Shown here: positions 5,964 to 11,600 of the stretch, one piece after another
Position numbering within the stretch: position 1 is the first letter of the stretch
How the letters are laid out: each line of letters begins with the position of its first letter
Source of the DNA: an uncultured Lachnobacterium sp.
GTDB taxonomy: Bacteria > Bacillota > Clostridia > Lachnospirales > Lachnospiraceae
Direction: 5' to 3'
Assembly (NCBI GenBank): GCA_900546625.1
Contig: URDU01000052.1
Span: forward strand, 1-11,600
Length of the DNA stretch: 11,600 nucleotides
The notes under the pieces: model-generated
Told to the model about the DNA's origin: nothing
What the model saw: the letters and a program-made list of their open reading frames with translations, nothing else
Database searches by the model: none
Position numbers and translations under genes: made by a program

Positions 5964-5967
5964 CATT

Positions 5968-7692
5968 TCAGCTTACCGCCTGTTCCCTGGCATCTACAAA
6001 TCTCCTATAGATACCCTCCTGCTGCATCAGCTGCTCATGTGTGCCCTGCTGCACGATTCTTCCCTTGTCAACAACTACTATCCGGTCTGCATGTCTGACA
6101 GTTTTTAATCTGTGAGCAATCATGATGATTGTTTTTTCCTTTGTAAGTGCTGCAACCGCATCCATCAGCTCCTTTTCATTCTCCGGATCTACATTGGCTG
6201 TTGCCTCATCCAGGATGACGATTGGAGCATCCTTCATGATAGCGCGTGCAATGGAAATACGCTGCTTCTGCCCGCCGGAGAGCGTGGAACCGCCTTCTGC
6301 GATCACGGTATTATAGCCATCCGGAAGCTGACTGATAAAATCATGGCAGCATGCTTTCTTTGCAGCTTCTACAACCTCCTCATGCGTTGCATCCTGACGG
6401 CCGAATTTAATATTGTTTTCAATCGTATCAGCAAACAGATAAACTGACTGAAATACAAATGAGAAGTTGCTCATCAGACTGTTCATGCTGTATTCCTTCA
6501 CATCCACTCCACCAAGTGTGACCCTGCCGGCATCTACATCCCAGAATCTTGCGATCAGGTTACACAATGTGGATTTTCCACTACCTGATGGACCAACGAT
6601 TGCCGTAGTTGTCCTTTGTGGAATGGAAAGCGATACATCATCTATGATTTTTCTCTTATCATATGAAAAAGAAACATGCTCAAGCTCAATGTCACAGCTT
6701 TGCGGCCTTATTTCTTTTCCGTCAATGTCCATCGTATCAAGCTCTAAAATTGCATTTGCCTTATCGACGCACACACTTACCACATGTAAAAGCGAAGAAT
6801 AGTTTCCGGCACACTCAAGACTTGAATAAAGCATAAATGCCGCGATTGTCATACCAATCGCATAGACTGCACTCATGGTTCCATTTATATAAAATGCTGC
6901 ACTGCAGATTACAATAACCGCTCCTGTGATTTTAGTCACCGTGCCCTGCAAAAAATGATAAGGCACGAACAAAAGCTCCATCTTAGTATTAATTTCTGCG
7001 CACGCTTCGTTTGCAGCATTTAGCCGTTTCGCCTGTTTTCCCAGCAGGTTATAGGATTTCACTTCTGATATACCCTGAATATATTCCATAATCTGACTGA
7101 TAAGCTCAGTATCACACAGGACTTTTTTCTCTGAATCACTCTTGCCTGATTTTTGCATGATTGAATTGATCCTAAAGAAAATGACTACTCCGGCCGCTGA
7201 TAACAGACCAATTCTCCAGTCAAAAATAAGTATCATAAGAACGATCATTGCGGTTTCCAGAATCCCCTGAGTAGTCAGCATCACCACTCTTGCTGCAACG
7301 TCACCGAGCATTTCCATGGTATTTGTCGTAACAGAAGAAATCTCACCGATGCTGTTGGAATTAAAATATCCCATCGGAAGATACCGAAGATGTTCGGCAA
7401 TTTTTATCCTCATAAAGGCACTTGCATTATACCCGCCCTCAGTCTGCAGCACAGTTGAAAATCTCTTGCATATAATATCAATCACAATGGCAATTACCAT
7501 GATTGCAATCGAACCGCCGATATATTTTCCCATAGCTTCTTTATTTATCAGTCCAATCAATATATACATGATTGCCGGTATCTTCATCGCAGAGGCAAGC
7601 GCTTCCACGAGACCGATTACTATAGACAGCTTGAATTTATTTCCATTTTCCCTGCCGGAAAACTTAAAAAACTTTGCCAGAATCTCAAACAT
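5968..7692 (-). CDS. ABC transporter half, permease plus ATPase (second of pair)
   Basis: 574 residues. Residues 1-310 form an exporter-type six-helix membrane domain, and 335-574 form the nucleotide-binding domain: Walker A GPSGSGKST at 367-375, Q-loop Gln415, signature LSGGQ at 471-475, Walker B IVILD at 491-495 with catalytic Glu496, and switch His527. All catalytic residues are intact. It starts one base after the stop of the partner gene, with AAGGAGG inside that gene's end, so the two are translated together and most likely form a heterodimer. The DEATANVDPENE wording and the pairing recall the IrtAB/YbtPQ-like group, exporter-fold proteins some of which import siderophores; ordinary drug or peptide export is equally possible. 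Direction and substrate cannot be fixed from sequence. Confidence 0.92.
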   Translation of the reverse strand: MFEILAKFFKFSGRENGNKFKLSIVIGLVEALASAMKIPAIMYILIGLINKEAMGKYIGGSIAIMVIAIVIDIICKRFSTVLQTEGGYNASAFMRIKIAEHLRYLPMGYFNSNSIGEISSVTTNTMEMLGDVAARVVMLTTQGILETAMIVLMILIFDWRIGLLSAAGVVIFFRINSIMQKSGKSDSEKKVLCDTELISQIMEYIQGISEVKSYNLLGKQAKRLNAANEACAEINTKMELLFVPYHFLQGTVTKITGAVIVICSAAFYINGTMSAVYAIGMTIAAFMLYSSLECAGNYSSLLHVVSVCVDKANAILELDTMDIDGKEIRPQSCDIELEHVSFSYDKRKIIDDVSLSIPQRTTTAIVGPSGSGKSTLCNLIARFWDVDAGRVTLGGVDVKEYSMNSLMSNFSFVFQSVYLFADTIENNIKFGRQDATHEEVVEAAKKACCHDFISQLPDGYNTVIAEGGSTLSGGQKQRISIARAIMKDAPIVILDEATANVDPENEKELMDAVAALTKEKTIIMIAHRLKTVRHADRIVVVDKGRIVQQGTHEQLMQQEGIYRRFVDAREQAVS

Positions 7693-7693
7693 A

Positions 7694-9448
7694 TTATTCG
7701 CCCTCCTTTGCGGTATCTTTTACAGAAATATGTGCATTCCACATTTCTTTATAAAGTGGGCATGCTGCAAGAAGCTCATCATGTGTGCCATGTGCTGCTA
7801 CATTTCCATCATTTACAACGAAAATCTGATCGCTGTCTTTGACTGTTGAAAGTCTGTGTGCAATGACTATGAGCGTCTTTCCTGCGACAAGCTTTGCAAT
7901 GGAATTCTGCAGTATTGCCTCATTCTCCGGATCAGTGTATGCAGTTGCCTCATCAAGGATAACGATTGGTGCATCCTTAAGCATGGCTCTTGCAATCGAG
8001 ATACGCTGTCTCTCTCCTCCCGAAAGGTGTCCTCCGGCGCCTCCGACAATTGTATCAAACCCATTCTCAAGCTGCATAATAAAGTCATAACATCCACTCT
8101 TTTTAGTCACTTCAATAATCTGTTCATCTGTCGCATCCGGATTACCCTGTCTGATATTTTCGCGGACCGACTCATTGAAGAGATAATTGTCCTGCGCCAC
8201 ATATGCGATTTTGCGGTTAAAATCCGTAAGTGACATCTGTTTTATGTCCACCCCGCCAATCTGTATACTTCCGCTATTTATGTCCCAAAGAGAAGCTATC
8301 AGCTTTGCAATCGTTGATTTACCGCTTCCTGACGGTCCAACAATTGCATTGACCGTACCCGCCTCAAGCTTCATATTCACTCCATGCAGGATTTCCTTTT
8401 CATGGTAGCCAAACCTCACATCTGTAAGTGTGATGGAATTATCCTTTGGAACCACTGCACTCTTTTTTGGTCTTTTAAGCTCCGGCTGTTCAAGGATTCC
8501 AACCACCTCATCTACAATCACACCGATTTTTCCAAGGTCATCGGTATAAGAGCCTACTGTGATAAGCGGTCCGACAATTCCAAGGGACAAAATGATACAC
8601 ATAACAAAATCTGAAATCGTTAACGTGCCATTCTCTACATAATGCGCTCCAAACGGCAAAACTGTAAGCAAAGTATAAGGTGTCACAACCATCATCAGTG
8701 CATGATAGATAGAACAGCGCTTCATCCATGAAATAAAGGAATCTGCATATGCCATGGCTGCCTTTGTGAATTTGGCATAAGAGCTCTCTGTTTTTCCAAA
8801 TGCCTTGATCACTTCGATTCCATCAATATATTCCACTGCTGCATCGTTCAAATCCTTCGTTGTCTTAACCGTTCTTTCAAAGCTCGGCTTATAATCAATC
8901 ATCATTCCAAAATAAGAAAGCAATCCAACTACAACCGGCACTAATGACCAGAGTGCCAGCCTCCAGTCTGTCATGAAGAAATAAATCAGGATAATGACCG
9001 GCGCCAGCAGATTGGATGTAAATTCCGGAACAATATGCGCCAGCGTCGTTTCAATACTGTCTATTCTTTCTACCAGAATGTTTTTGAAGGTGCCGGATGA
9101 TGTATCCTTTACATATCCAAGCGGCACTCTCGCCAGCTTTTCACAGCAGGCTTTTCTTATATTCGCAAGCACCGTAAATGTCGCTTTATGCGAAAGTGCT
9201 GTGGATAGCGAATGAAACAGCTCCGCAATGATAAATGACAGCGCAATCCATACTGCCTTAACCATATATTCCGTAAAATCCTTATTTCCGTCCAGAAACA
9301 GCTTTACCACGTCTGCGATAATAAAATACGGTATTATCTTGAATACAACATTTAACACCGCGAGCACAACGCTCCACACATAAGCACTTCTTTTTTGTCC
9401 GGCCCACTCCAGTATCCAACTGCCTGCAGACCTCTTCTTTTCCTTCAT
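7694..9448 (-). CDS. ABC transporter half, permease plus ATPase (first of pair)
   Basis: 584 residues from ATG 9448. An exporter-type six-helix membrane domain fills about residues 15-315. The ATPase domain follows: Walker A GPSGSGKST at 371-379, Q-loop Gln419, signature LSGGE at 475-479, Walker B IVILD at 495-499 with Glu500, and switch His531. Both halves of the presumed heterodimer thus have consensus ATP sites, unlike many heterodimeric exporters with one degenerate site. The longest frame begins at 9487, but AAGGAG lies nine bases before 9448 and nothing comparable precedes 9487, so the shorter start is chosen; the extension would add 13 residues. It is the first gene of a two-gene operon, preceded by an AT-rich region with a tandem 14-bp repeat and by the terminator of the hydrolase gene. 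Confidence 0.92.
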   Translation of the reverse strand: MKEKKRSAGSWILEWAGQKRSAYVWSVVLAVLNVVFKIIPYFIIADVVKLFLDGNKDFTEYMVKAVWIALSFIIAELFHSLSTALSHKATFTVLANIRKACCEKLARVPLGYVKDTSSGTFKNILVERIDSIETTLAHIVPEFTSNLLAPVIILIYFFMTDWRLALWSLVPVVVGLLSYFGMMIDYKPSFERTVKTTKDLNDAAVEYIDGIEVIKAFGKTESSYAKFTKAAMAYADSFISWMKRCSIYHALMMVVTPYTLLTVLPFGAHYVENGTLTISDFVMCIILSLGIVGPLITVGSYTDDLGKIGVIVDEVVGILEQPELKRPKKSAVVPKDNSITLTDVRFGYHEKEILHGVNMKLEAGTVNAIVGPSGSGKSTIAKLIASLWDINSGSIQIGGVDIKQMSLTDFNRKIAYVAQDNYLFNESVRENIRQGNPDATDEQIIEVTKKSGCYDFIMQLENGFDTIVGGAGGHLSGGERQRISIARAMLKDAPIVILDEATAYTDPENEAILQNSIAKLVAGKTLIVIAHRLSTVKDSDQIFVVNDGNVAAHGTHDELLAACPLYKEMWNAHISVKDTAKEGE

Positions 9449-9457
9449 ACGAACACA

Positions 9458-9463
9458 CTCCTT
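9458..9463 (-). promoter_or_regulatory. Ribosome binding site deciding the start of the first ABC gene
   Basis: AAGGAG on the minus strand lies nine bases before ATG 9448. The alternative ATG at 9487 has only a weak AGG five bases upstream. Confidence 0.65.
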
Positions 9464-9533
9464 ACTTAATTCATTAACAAGTTTCATATTAGCCTGAACT
9501 GAATCGGCTTATTTATGATTTTTTGTTTTGATC

Positions 9534-9561
9534 AACTTGTTTTAATTAACTTATTTTAATT
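9534..9561. repeat. Tandem 14-bp direct repeat upstream of the ABC operon
   Basis: AACTTGTTTTAATT (9534-9547) is followed immediately by AACTTATTTTAATT (9548-9561), with one difference. It lies about 85 bases upstream of the ABC start in the only gap between the hydrolase terminator and the operon. It could be an activator or repressor site. Low sequence complexity makes chance plausible. I could not assign a convincing promoter in this gap. Confidence 0.5.
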
Positions 9562-9589
9562 AGTCTTAACAAACCACTCTATAATAAAC

Positions 9590-9617
9590 AAGGTGGCCGA
9601 CCGGCACTGGCCACCTT
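9590..9617 (-). terminator. Terminator of the hydrolase gene
   Basis: AAGGTGGCC and GGCCACCTT form a perfect nine-base-pair stem with a ten-base loop, 22 bases after the hydrolase stop. The minus strand continues TTGTTTATTATAG, a broken U-rich tail, so termination is likely but not of the strongest kind. The stem would also form in plus-strand RNA. Confidence 0.65.
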
Positions 9618-9638
9618 ATATTATTACCCTGAAAATAA

Positions 9639-10598
9639 TTATTTATCTTCCGCAGGGAATTTGATATTCCACAATCGCTCCCATTCCGTAACAGCATTTC
9701 TCACCCGACGGTCAATATCCAGACGTGCACTGTGGCACTCTTTCGGATATTTTCTTGCCGCCTGAAATGCCAGCTTCATAAAAAGGCCTGAGCCAATCGG
9801 GAGCATTGTCTTTAGCATACTCTCCGGAAAAACGAAATGGGTTCCATGCTCATAAATAACAGACTCCAACCTGCATGTGTGTGGATATTCTTTCATACGC
9901 TGCTTCATACGGCGGATATATTTCGCAGTATCCCACAATACATCATCTTCAGCACCAATCAGCAATACTGTTCCATGGATTTTTTCAATCTTGATCATCT
10001 CATCTTCTGTGATTGGATGAGCCTTTTCCGAATCATCAAACAGTTTTATCGAATTAATCATATCACCGGTCCGTTTTGTTTCTTTCTCAATTACATGCCA
10101 GTAATCCGGATGCTTGTAACAAAACGGCATGTATGGAAGCGGTTCTCCTTTATACGAAAAAAGAGATTCTCCCTCAATCGGCCATTCCTTACAGCCATCT
10201 TTTTTGCCCTGCATAAATCCCTGCCATACAAAGTCACTCGGTGTCAGACCAATCGTCAATGTAATATCCTCAAAATAAGAAGCGGCAGTCAAAGCAAGTG
10301 TTCCTGTAGTAGATGCCCCGACAATTCCTATCTTCTGATTGCCATGCGCTTTTAACCAATTGATTGCTTTCTCTATACGCTCCAGCGGATAATTATGATG
10401 TCCGTAATCCTTTTTTCCGGGTGACATTGTCATCACATTCACATCGAGTTTATGTAACCATTTCACGGATGTACGCGCCATATAATCCTCCGAATCATCC
10501 CCGATCATAGCAATCATCGCACAGTCTGAGTCTGTTTTGCATTTCCAATATGCGCCATAAAATCCATCTGTTTCCACATCAAAATGCCTTTTCTTCAT
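9639..10598 (-). CDS. Alpha/beta hydrolase, acyl-CoA thioester hydrolase / BAAT C-terminal-like
   Basis: 319 residues. The nucleophile elbow GIVGASTTG places Ser96 as the catalytic nucleophile. An acidic residue in the LLIGAEDDVLWD loop (Asp218, 219 or 223) and His254 in EHGTHFVFP complete a plausible triad. The sequence around the elbow and the following PLPYMPF region resemble the C-terminal domain shared by acyl-CoA thioesterases and bile-acid-CoA:amino acid N-acyltransferases. The serine nucleophile is typical of the thioesterases, whereas the mammalian N-acyltransferase uses cysteine, so hydrolysis is more likely than conjugation. There is no signal peptide. The start is ATG 10598, with AAGGAG nine bases upstream; the longest frame (10652) and the ATG at 10607 do not fit that site. 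It appears monocistronic, between terminators at 10727-10767 and 9590-9617. The substrate is unknown. Confidence 0.82.
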   Translation of the reverse strand: MKKRHFDVETDGFYGAYWKCKTDSDCAMIAMIGDDSEDYMARTSVKWLHKLDVNVMTMSPGKKDYGHHNYPLERIEKAINWLKAHGNQKIGIVGASTTGTLALTAASYFEDITLTIGLTPSDFVWQGFMQGKKDGCKEWPIEGESLFSYKGEPLPYMPFCYKHPDYWHVIEKETKRTGDMINSIKLFDDSEKAHPITEDEMIKIEKIHGTVLLIGAEDDVLWDTAKYIRRMKQRMKEYPHTCRLESVIYEHGTHFVFPESMLKTMLPIGSGLFMKLAFQAARKYPKECHSARLDIDRRVRNAVTEWERLWNIKFPAEDK

Positions 10599-10607
10599 CT
10601 GTATCAT

Positions 10608-10613
10608 CTCCTT
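10608..10613 (-). promoter_or_regulatory. Ribosome binding site deciding the hydrolase start
   Basis: AAGGAG sits nine bases before ATG 10598 and directly abuts ATG 10607, so only the former can use it. This removes 18 residues from the longest frame. Confidence 0.7.
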
Positions 10614-10700
10614 AATATCATCTACATAGGTTTCTGTTGCTCTTGCATACAAATTCTATGCCATTGTTTCCGGCACTACTATAAATTGTCATTATGTACA

Positions 10701-10714
10701 TTAGTTGTGACTAA
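10701..10714. promoter_or_regulatory. Small dyad upstream of the hydrolase gene
   Basis: TTAGT, four bases, ACTAA: a perfect five-base inverted repeat about 105 bases upstream of the hydrolase start, between the previous terminator and the gene. The size is typical of TetR- or MarR-type operators, but no such regulator is in the window. A TATAGT hexamer on the minus strand follows at about 10678-10683. Confidence 0.35.
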
Positions 10715-10726
10715 CTCTCGTTTTCT

Positions 10727-10767
10727 AAAAAACCGTGTGAAAATAAAACTGTAATTCCACACGGTTT
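10727..10767 (-). terminator. Terminator of the MATE / cytidylate-kinase-like unit
   Basis: AAACCGTGTG and CACACGGTTT form a perfect ten-base-pair stem with an 18-base loop, and the minus strand continues into TTTTTT. It begins 66 bases after the kinase-like stop. A promoter-like sequence lies just upstream, so it could alternatively be a leader attenuator for the hydrolase. Confidence 0.75.
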
Positions 10768-10783
10768 CTGTTCTTATACATTC

Positions 10784-10811
10784 AGTATATCACTTTTATC
10801 TGGTTTATCAA
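10784..10811 (-). promoter_or_regulatory. Candidate minus-strand promoter ahead of the hydrolase
   Basis: TTGATA (10806-10811) and TATACT (10784-10789) are separated by 16 bases on the minus strand, a good sigma-A-type match. The -35 hexamer falls across the centre of the dyad at 10798-10817. The predicted start, near 10777, would be only about ten bases from the terminator hairpin, so either it is regulated by attenuation or the match is fortuitous. Confidence 0.4.
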
Positions 10812-10817
10812 CCAGAT
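10798..10817. promoter_or_regulatory. 20-bp perfect dyad, operator candidate
   Basis: ATCTGGTT, TATC, AACCAGAT: a perfect eight-base inverted repeat 16 bases after the kinase-like stop. The minus strand continues AAAAGTG, so it is not a minus-strand terminator. There is no plus-strand gene for it to end, although TTTT follows it on that strand. It overlaps the -35 of the candidate promoter, which fits a repressor site. Confidence 0.45.
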
Positions 10818-10833
10818 TTTGTCATTATATTCC

Positions 10834-11418
10834 TCAAATACACTCCTCAATAATCTTCTCACATCTGTCATATCCAAGCTGTGAGCTGTTCAGACACAGC
10901 GTATAATTGCTCGCTTTTCCCCATTTCTGTTCTGTATAAAAATTATAATTCGTCATACGCCTTTTATCTGTATCTGCCATCATTTTGACAGCTTCCTTCT
11001 CTTCTACATTATATAAACCCATAATACGCTGTGTTTTTTCCGACATATTCCCATGGATAAATACATTCAGTACATCATCCCTATCCTTCAGAATATAATC
11101 TGCATTTCTCCCGATAATTACACAAGATTCCTTATCAGCCAGTTCTAAAATAACCTTTCTCTGTGCCTCATACACGATGTCTTCTACTGATTTTCCTGTG
11201 ATATCACGTCCAGCAAATGCATATGCAAACAATCCTTTCTTCGGAGATAATTCTGTACTTTCCTGAACATATTCCGGAGATAAACCAGACTTCTCTGCAA
11301 TCTCATTAATGATATTTTTATCATAATAAGCAATTCCAAGTTTCTTCGCTACTTCTTCTCCAATAAAGCGTCCGCCACTTCCAAATTCTCTGCTGATTGT
11401 AATGATTCTTTTTTCCAT
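10834..11418 (-). CDS. Cytidylate kinase-like family protein
   Basis: 194 residues. It begins RIITISREFGSGGRFIGEEVAKKLGIAYYDK, the hallmark of the cytidylate-kinase-like family (Pfam PF13189 as I recall it). The nucleotide-binding loop reads GSGGR at 13-17, lacking the lysine of a standard Walker A loop, as is common in this family. CVIIGRNADYIL at about 98-109 and the arginine-containing DTDKRRMTNYNFYT lid-like segment further support it. The enzymatic role of the family is poorly known; the true cytidylate kinase gene (cmk) is a different, better-conserved family, so CMP phosphorylation should not be assumed. It follows the MATE gene by 13 bases, with AAGGGGG as its binding site partly overlapping that stop codon, so the two are cotranscribed. 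Confidence 0.85.
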   Translation of the reverse strand: MEKRIITISREFGSGGRFIGEEVAKKLGIAYYDKNIINEIAEKSGLSPEYVQESTELSPKKGLFAYAFAGRDITGKSVEDIVYEAQRKVILELADKESCVIIGRNADYILKDRDDVLNVFIHGNMSEKTQRIMGLYNVEEKEAVKMMADTDKRRMTNYNFYTEQKWGKASNYTLCLNSSQLGYDRCEKIIEECI

Positions 11419-11431
11419 CTCTGATTCCCCC

Positions 11432-11600
11432 TTAATTCAAAACATCTACTTTATTTTTTCTGATTCTCTTTAAAAATACATATCCTACCAGACATGCAAT
11501 TACTTCTGTAATCGGAAATGCCCACCAGATCAGTGAAACGACCACCTGACCATTTCTTACAAACAGGGAAAAGATTCCCGCCAACGGCAATATAAGCACA
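11432..11600 (-). CDS. MATE-family efflux transporter, C-terminal fragment cut by the window edge
   Basis: The last 56 codons plus stop logic of an open frame entering from the right edge: read from 11599 downward it gives about 55 residues ending in a TAA at 11432-11434. The peptide includes [19 protein letters not shown], then a hydrophobic segment ([10 protein letters not shown]) and a basic tail ([13 protein letters not shown]), as in the final transmembrane helix of MATE multidrug/cation antiporters in Clostridia. The N-terminal part lies outside the window, so length and start are unknown. It is the upstream partner of the cytidylate-kinase-like gene. Confidence 0.7.
   Translation of the reverse strand, partial: VLILPLAGIFSLFVRNGQVVVSLIWWAFPITEVIACLVGYVFLKRIRKNKVDVLN

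Larger units (their letters stand above)
5758..5967. other. 210-bp leader region between the ABC operon and the dehydrogenase operon
   Basis: No gene is visible. In minus-strand order it holds a dyad just past the ABC stop (5947-5963), the 23-bp operator-like dyad (5885-5907), two consecutive hairpins (5841-5864 and 5809-5839) and the ribosome binding site of the [2Fe-2S] gene. I see no convincing -10 hexamer: TATGTT near 5868-5873 and TAATGT at 5863-5868 are the nearest candidates, both poor. Confidence 0.6.

Noticed and set aside
9837..10355. 172-residue plus-strand open frame
   Set aside because: Antisense to the hydrolase, with no domain and no convincing ribosome binding site; a shadow of the real gene.
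10834..11418. Housekeeping cytidylate kinase (cmk)
   Set aside because: The P-loop reads GSGGR without lysine, and the sequence matches the separate cytidylate-kinase-like family, so no cmk symbol was given.

Overview
The window reads like an AT-rich chromosomal segment of an anaerobic gut Firmicute, most likely a Lachnospiraceae-type Clostridium relative (Roseburia/Agathobacter-like; genus is a guess). The reasons are strong AGGAGG-type ribosome binding sites, tight head-to-tail operons, U-tract hairpins, low G+C by eye, and the gene mix (MATE efflux, cytidylate-kinase-like protein, exporter-fold ABC pair, Fe-S/flavin amine dehydrogenase). Every gene I accept is on the minus strand, so transcription runs from high to low coordinates. 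I see no tRNA, rRNA, CRISPR array or insertion sequence.

In transcription order: (1) 11600-10834, the C-terminal end of a MATE-type efflux protein followed by a cytidylate-kinase-like protein, closed by a hairpin terminator at 10727-10767. (2) 10598-9639, an alpha/beta hydrolase of the acyl-CoA thioesterase/BAAT C-terminal type, closed by a hairpin at 9590-9617. (3) 9448-5968, two adjacent full-length ABC half-transporters, presumably a heterodimer. (4) 5757-2310, four tightly packed genes for a flavin/iron-sulphur dehydrogenase of the sarcosine-oxidase / opine-oxidase / D-hydroxyproline-dehydrogenase superfamily: a small [2Fe-2S] ferredoxin-like subunit, an FAD/NAD subunit with an embedded two-cluster ferredoxin domain, a BFD-like [2Fe-2S] subunit, and a DAO-fold FAD subunit. 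(5) 2004-31, an ornithine-cyclodeaminase/mu-crystallin-family protein followed by an AraC-family regulator.

Blocks 4 and 5 look like one functional unit. The dehydrogenase would oxidise an amino or imino acid (or an opine-like secondary amine) to an imine, passing electrons through its Fe-S centres to an anaerobic acceptor. The OCD-family protein, a family that includes ketimine reductases and cyclodeaminases, would handle the imine or its product, and the AraC protein is the obvious candidate regulator. The substrate is not readable from sequence.

The most striking non-coding signal supports this link. Both blocks are preceded by the same arrangement: a 23-bp dyad matching at 20 of 23 positions (2253-2275 and 5885-5907), then a 14-bp U-tract hairpin (2104-2139 and 5805-5839) whose 3' arm and U-tract share 15 identical bases and whose stems differ by compensatory base-pair changes. 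The hairpins lie between the dyad and the first gene, so the two transcription units look like a co-regulated pair, possibly controlled by terminator read-through. I do not recognise this leader as a named RNA class.

Several gene starts were moved inward from the longest reading frame because a good ribosome binding site sits inside the longer version (AraC, OCD, DAO-like, second ABC, hydrolase).
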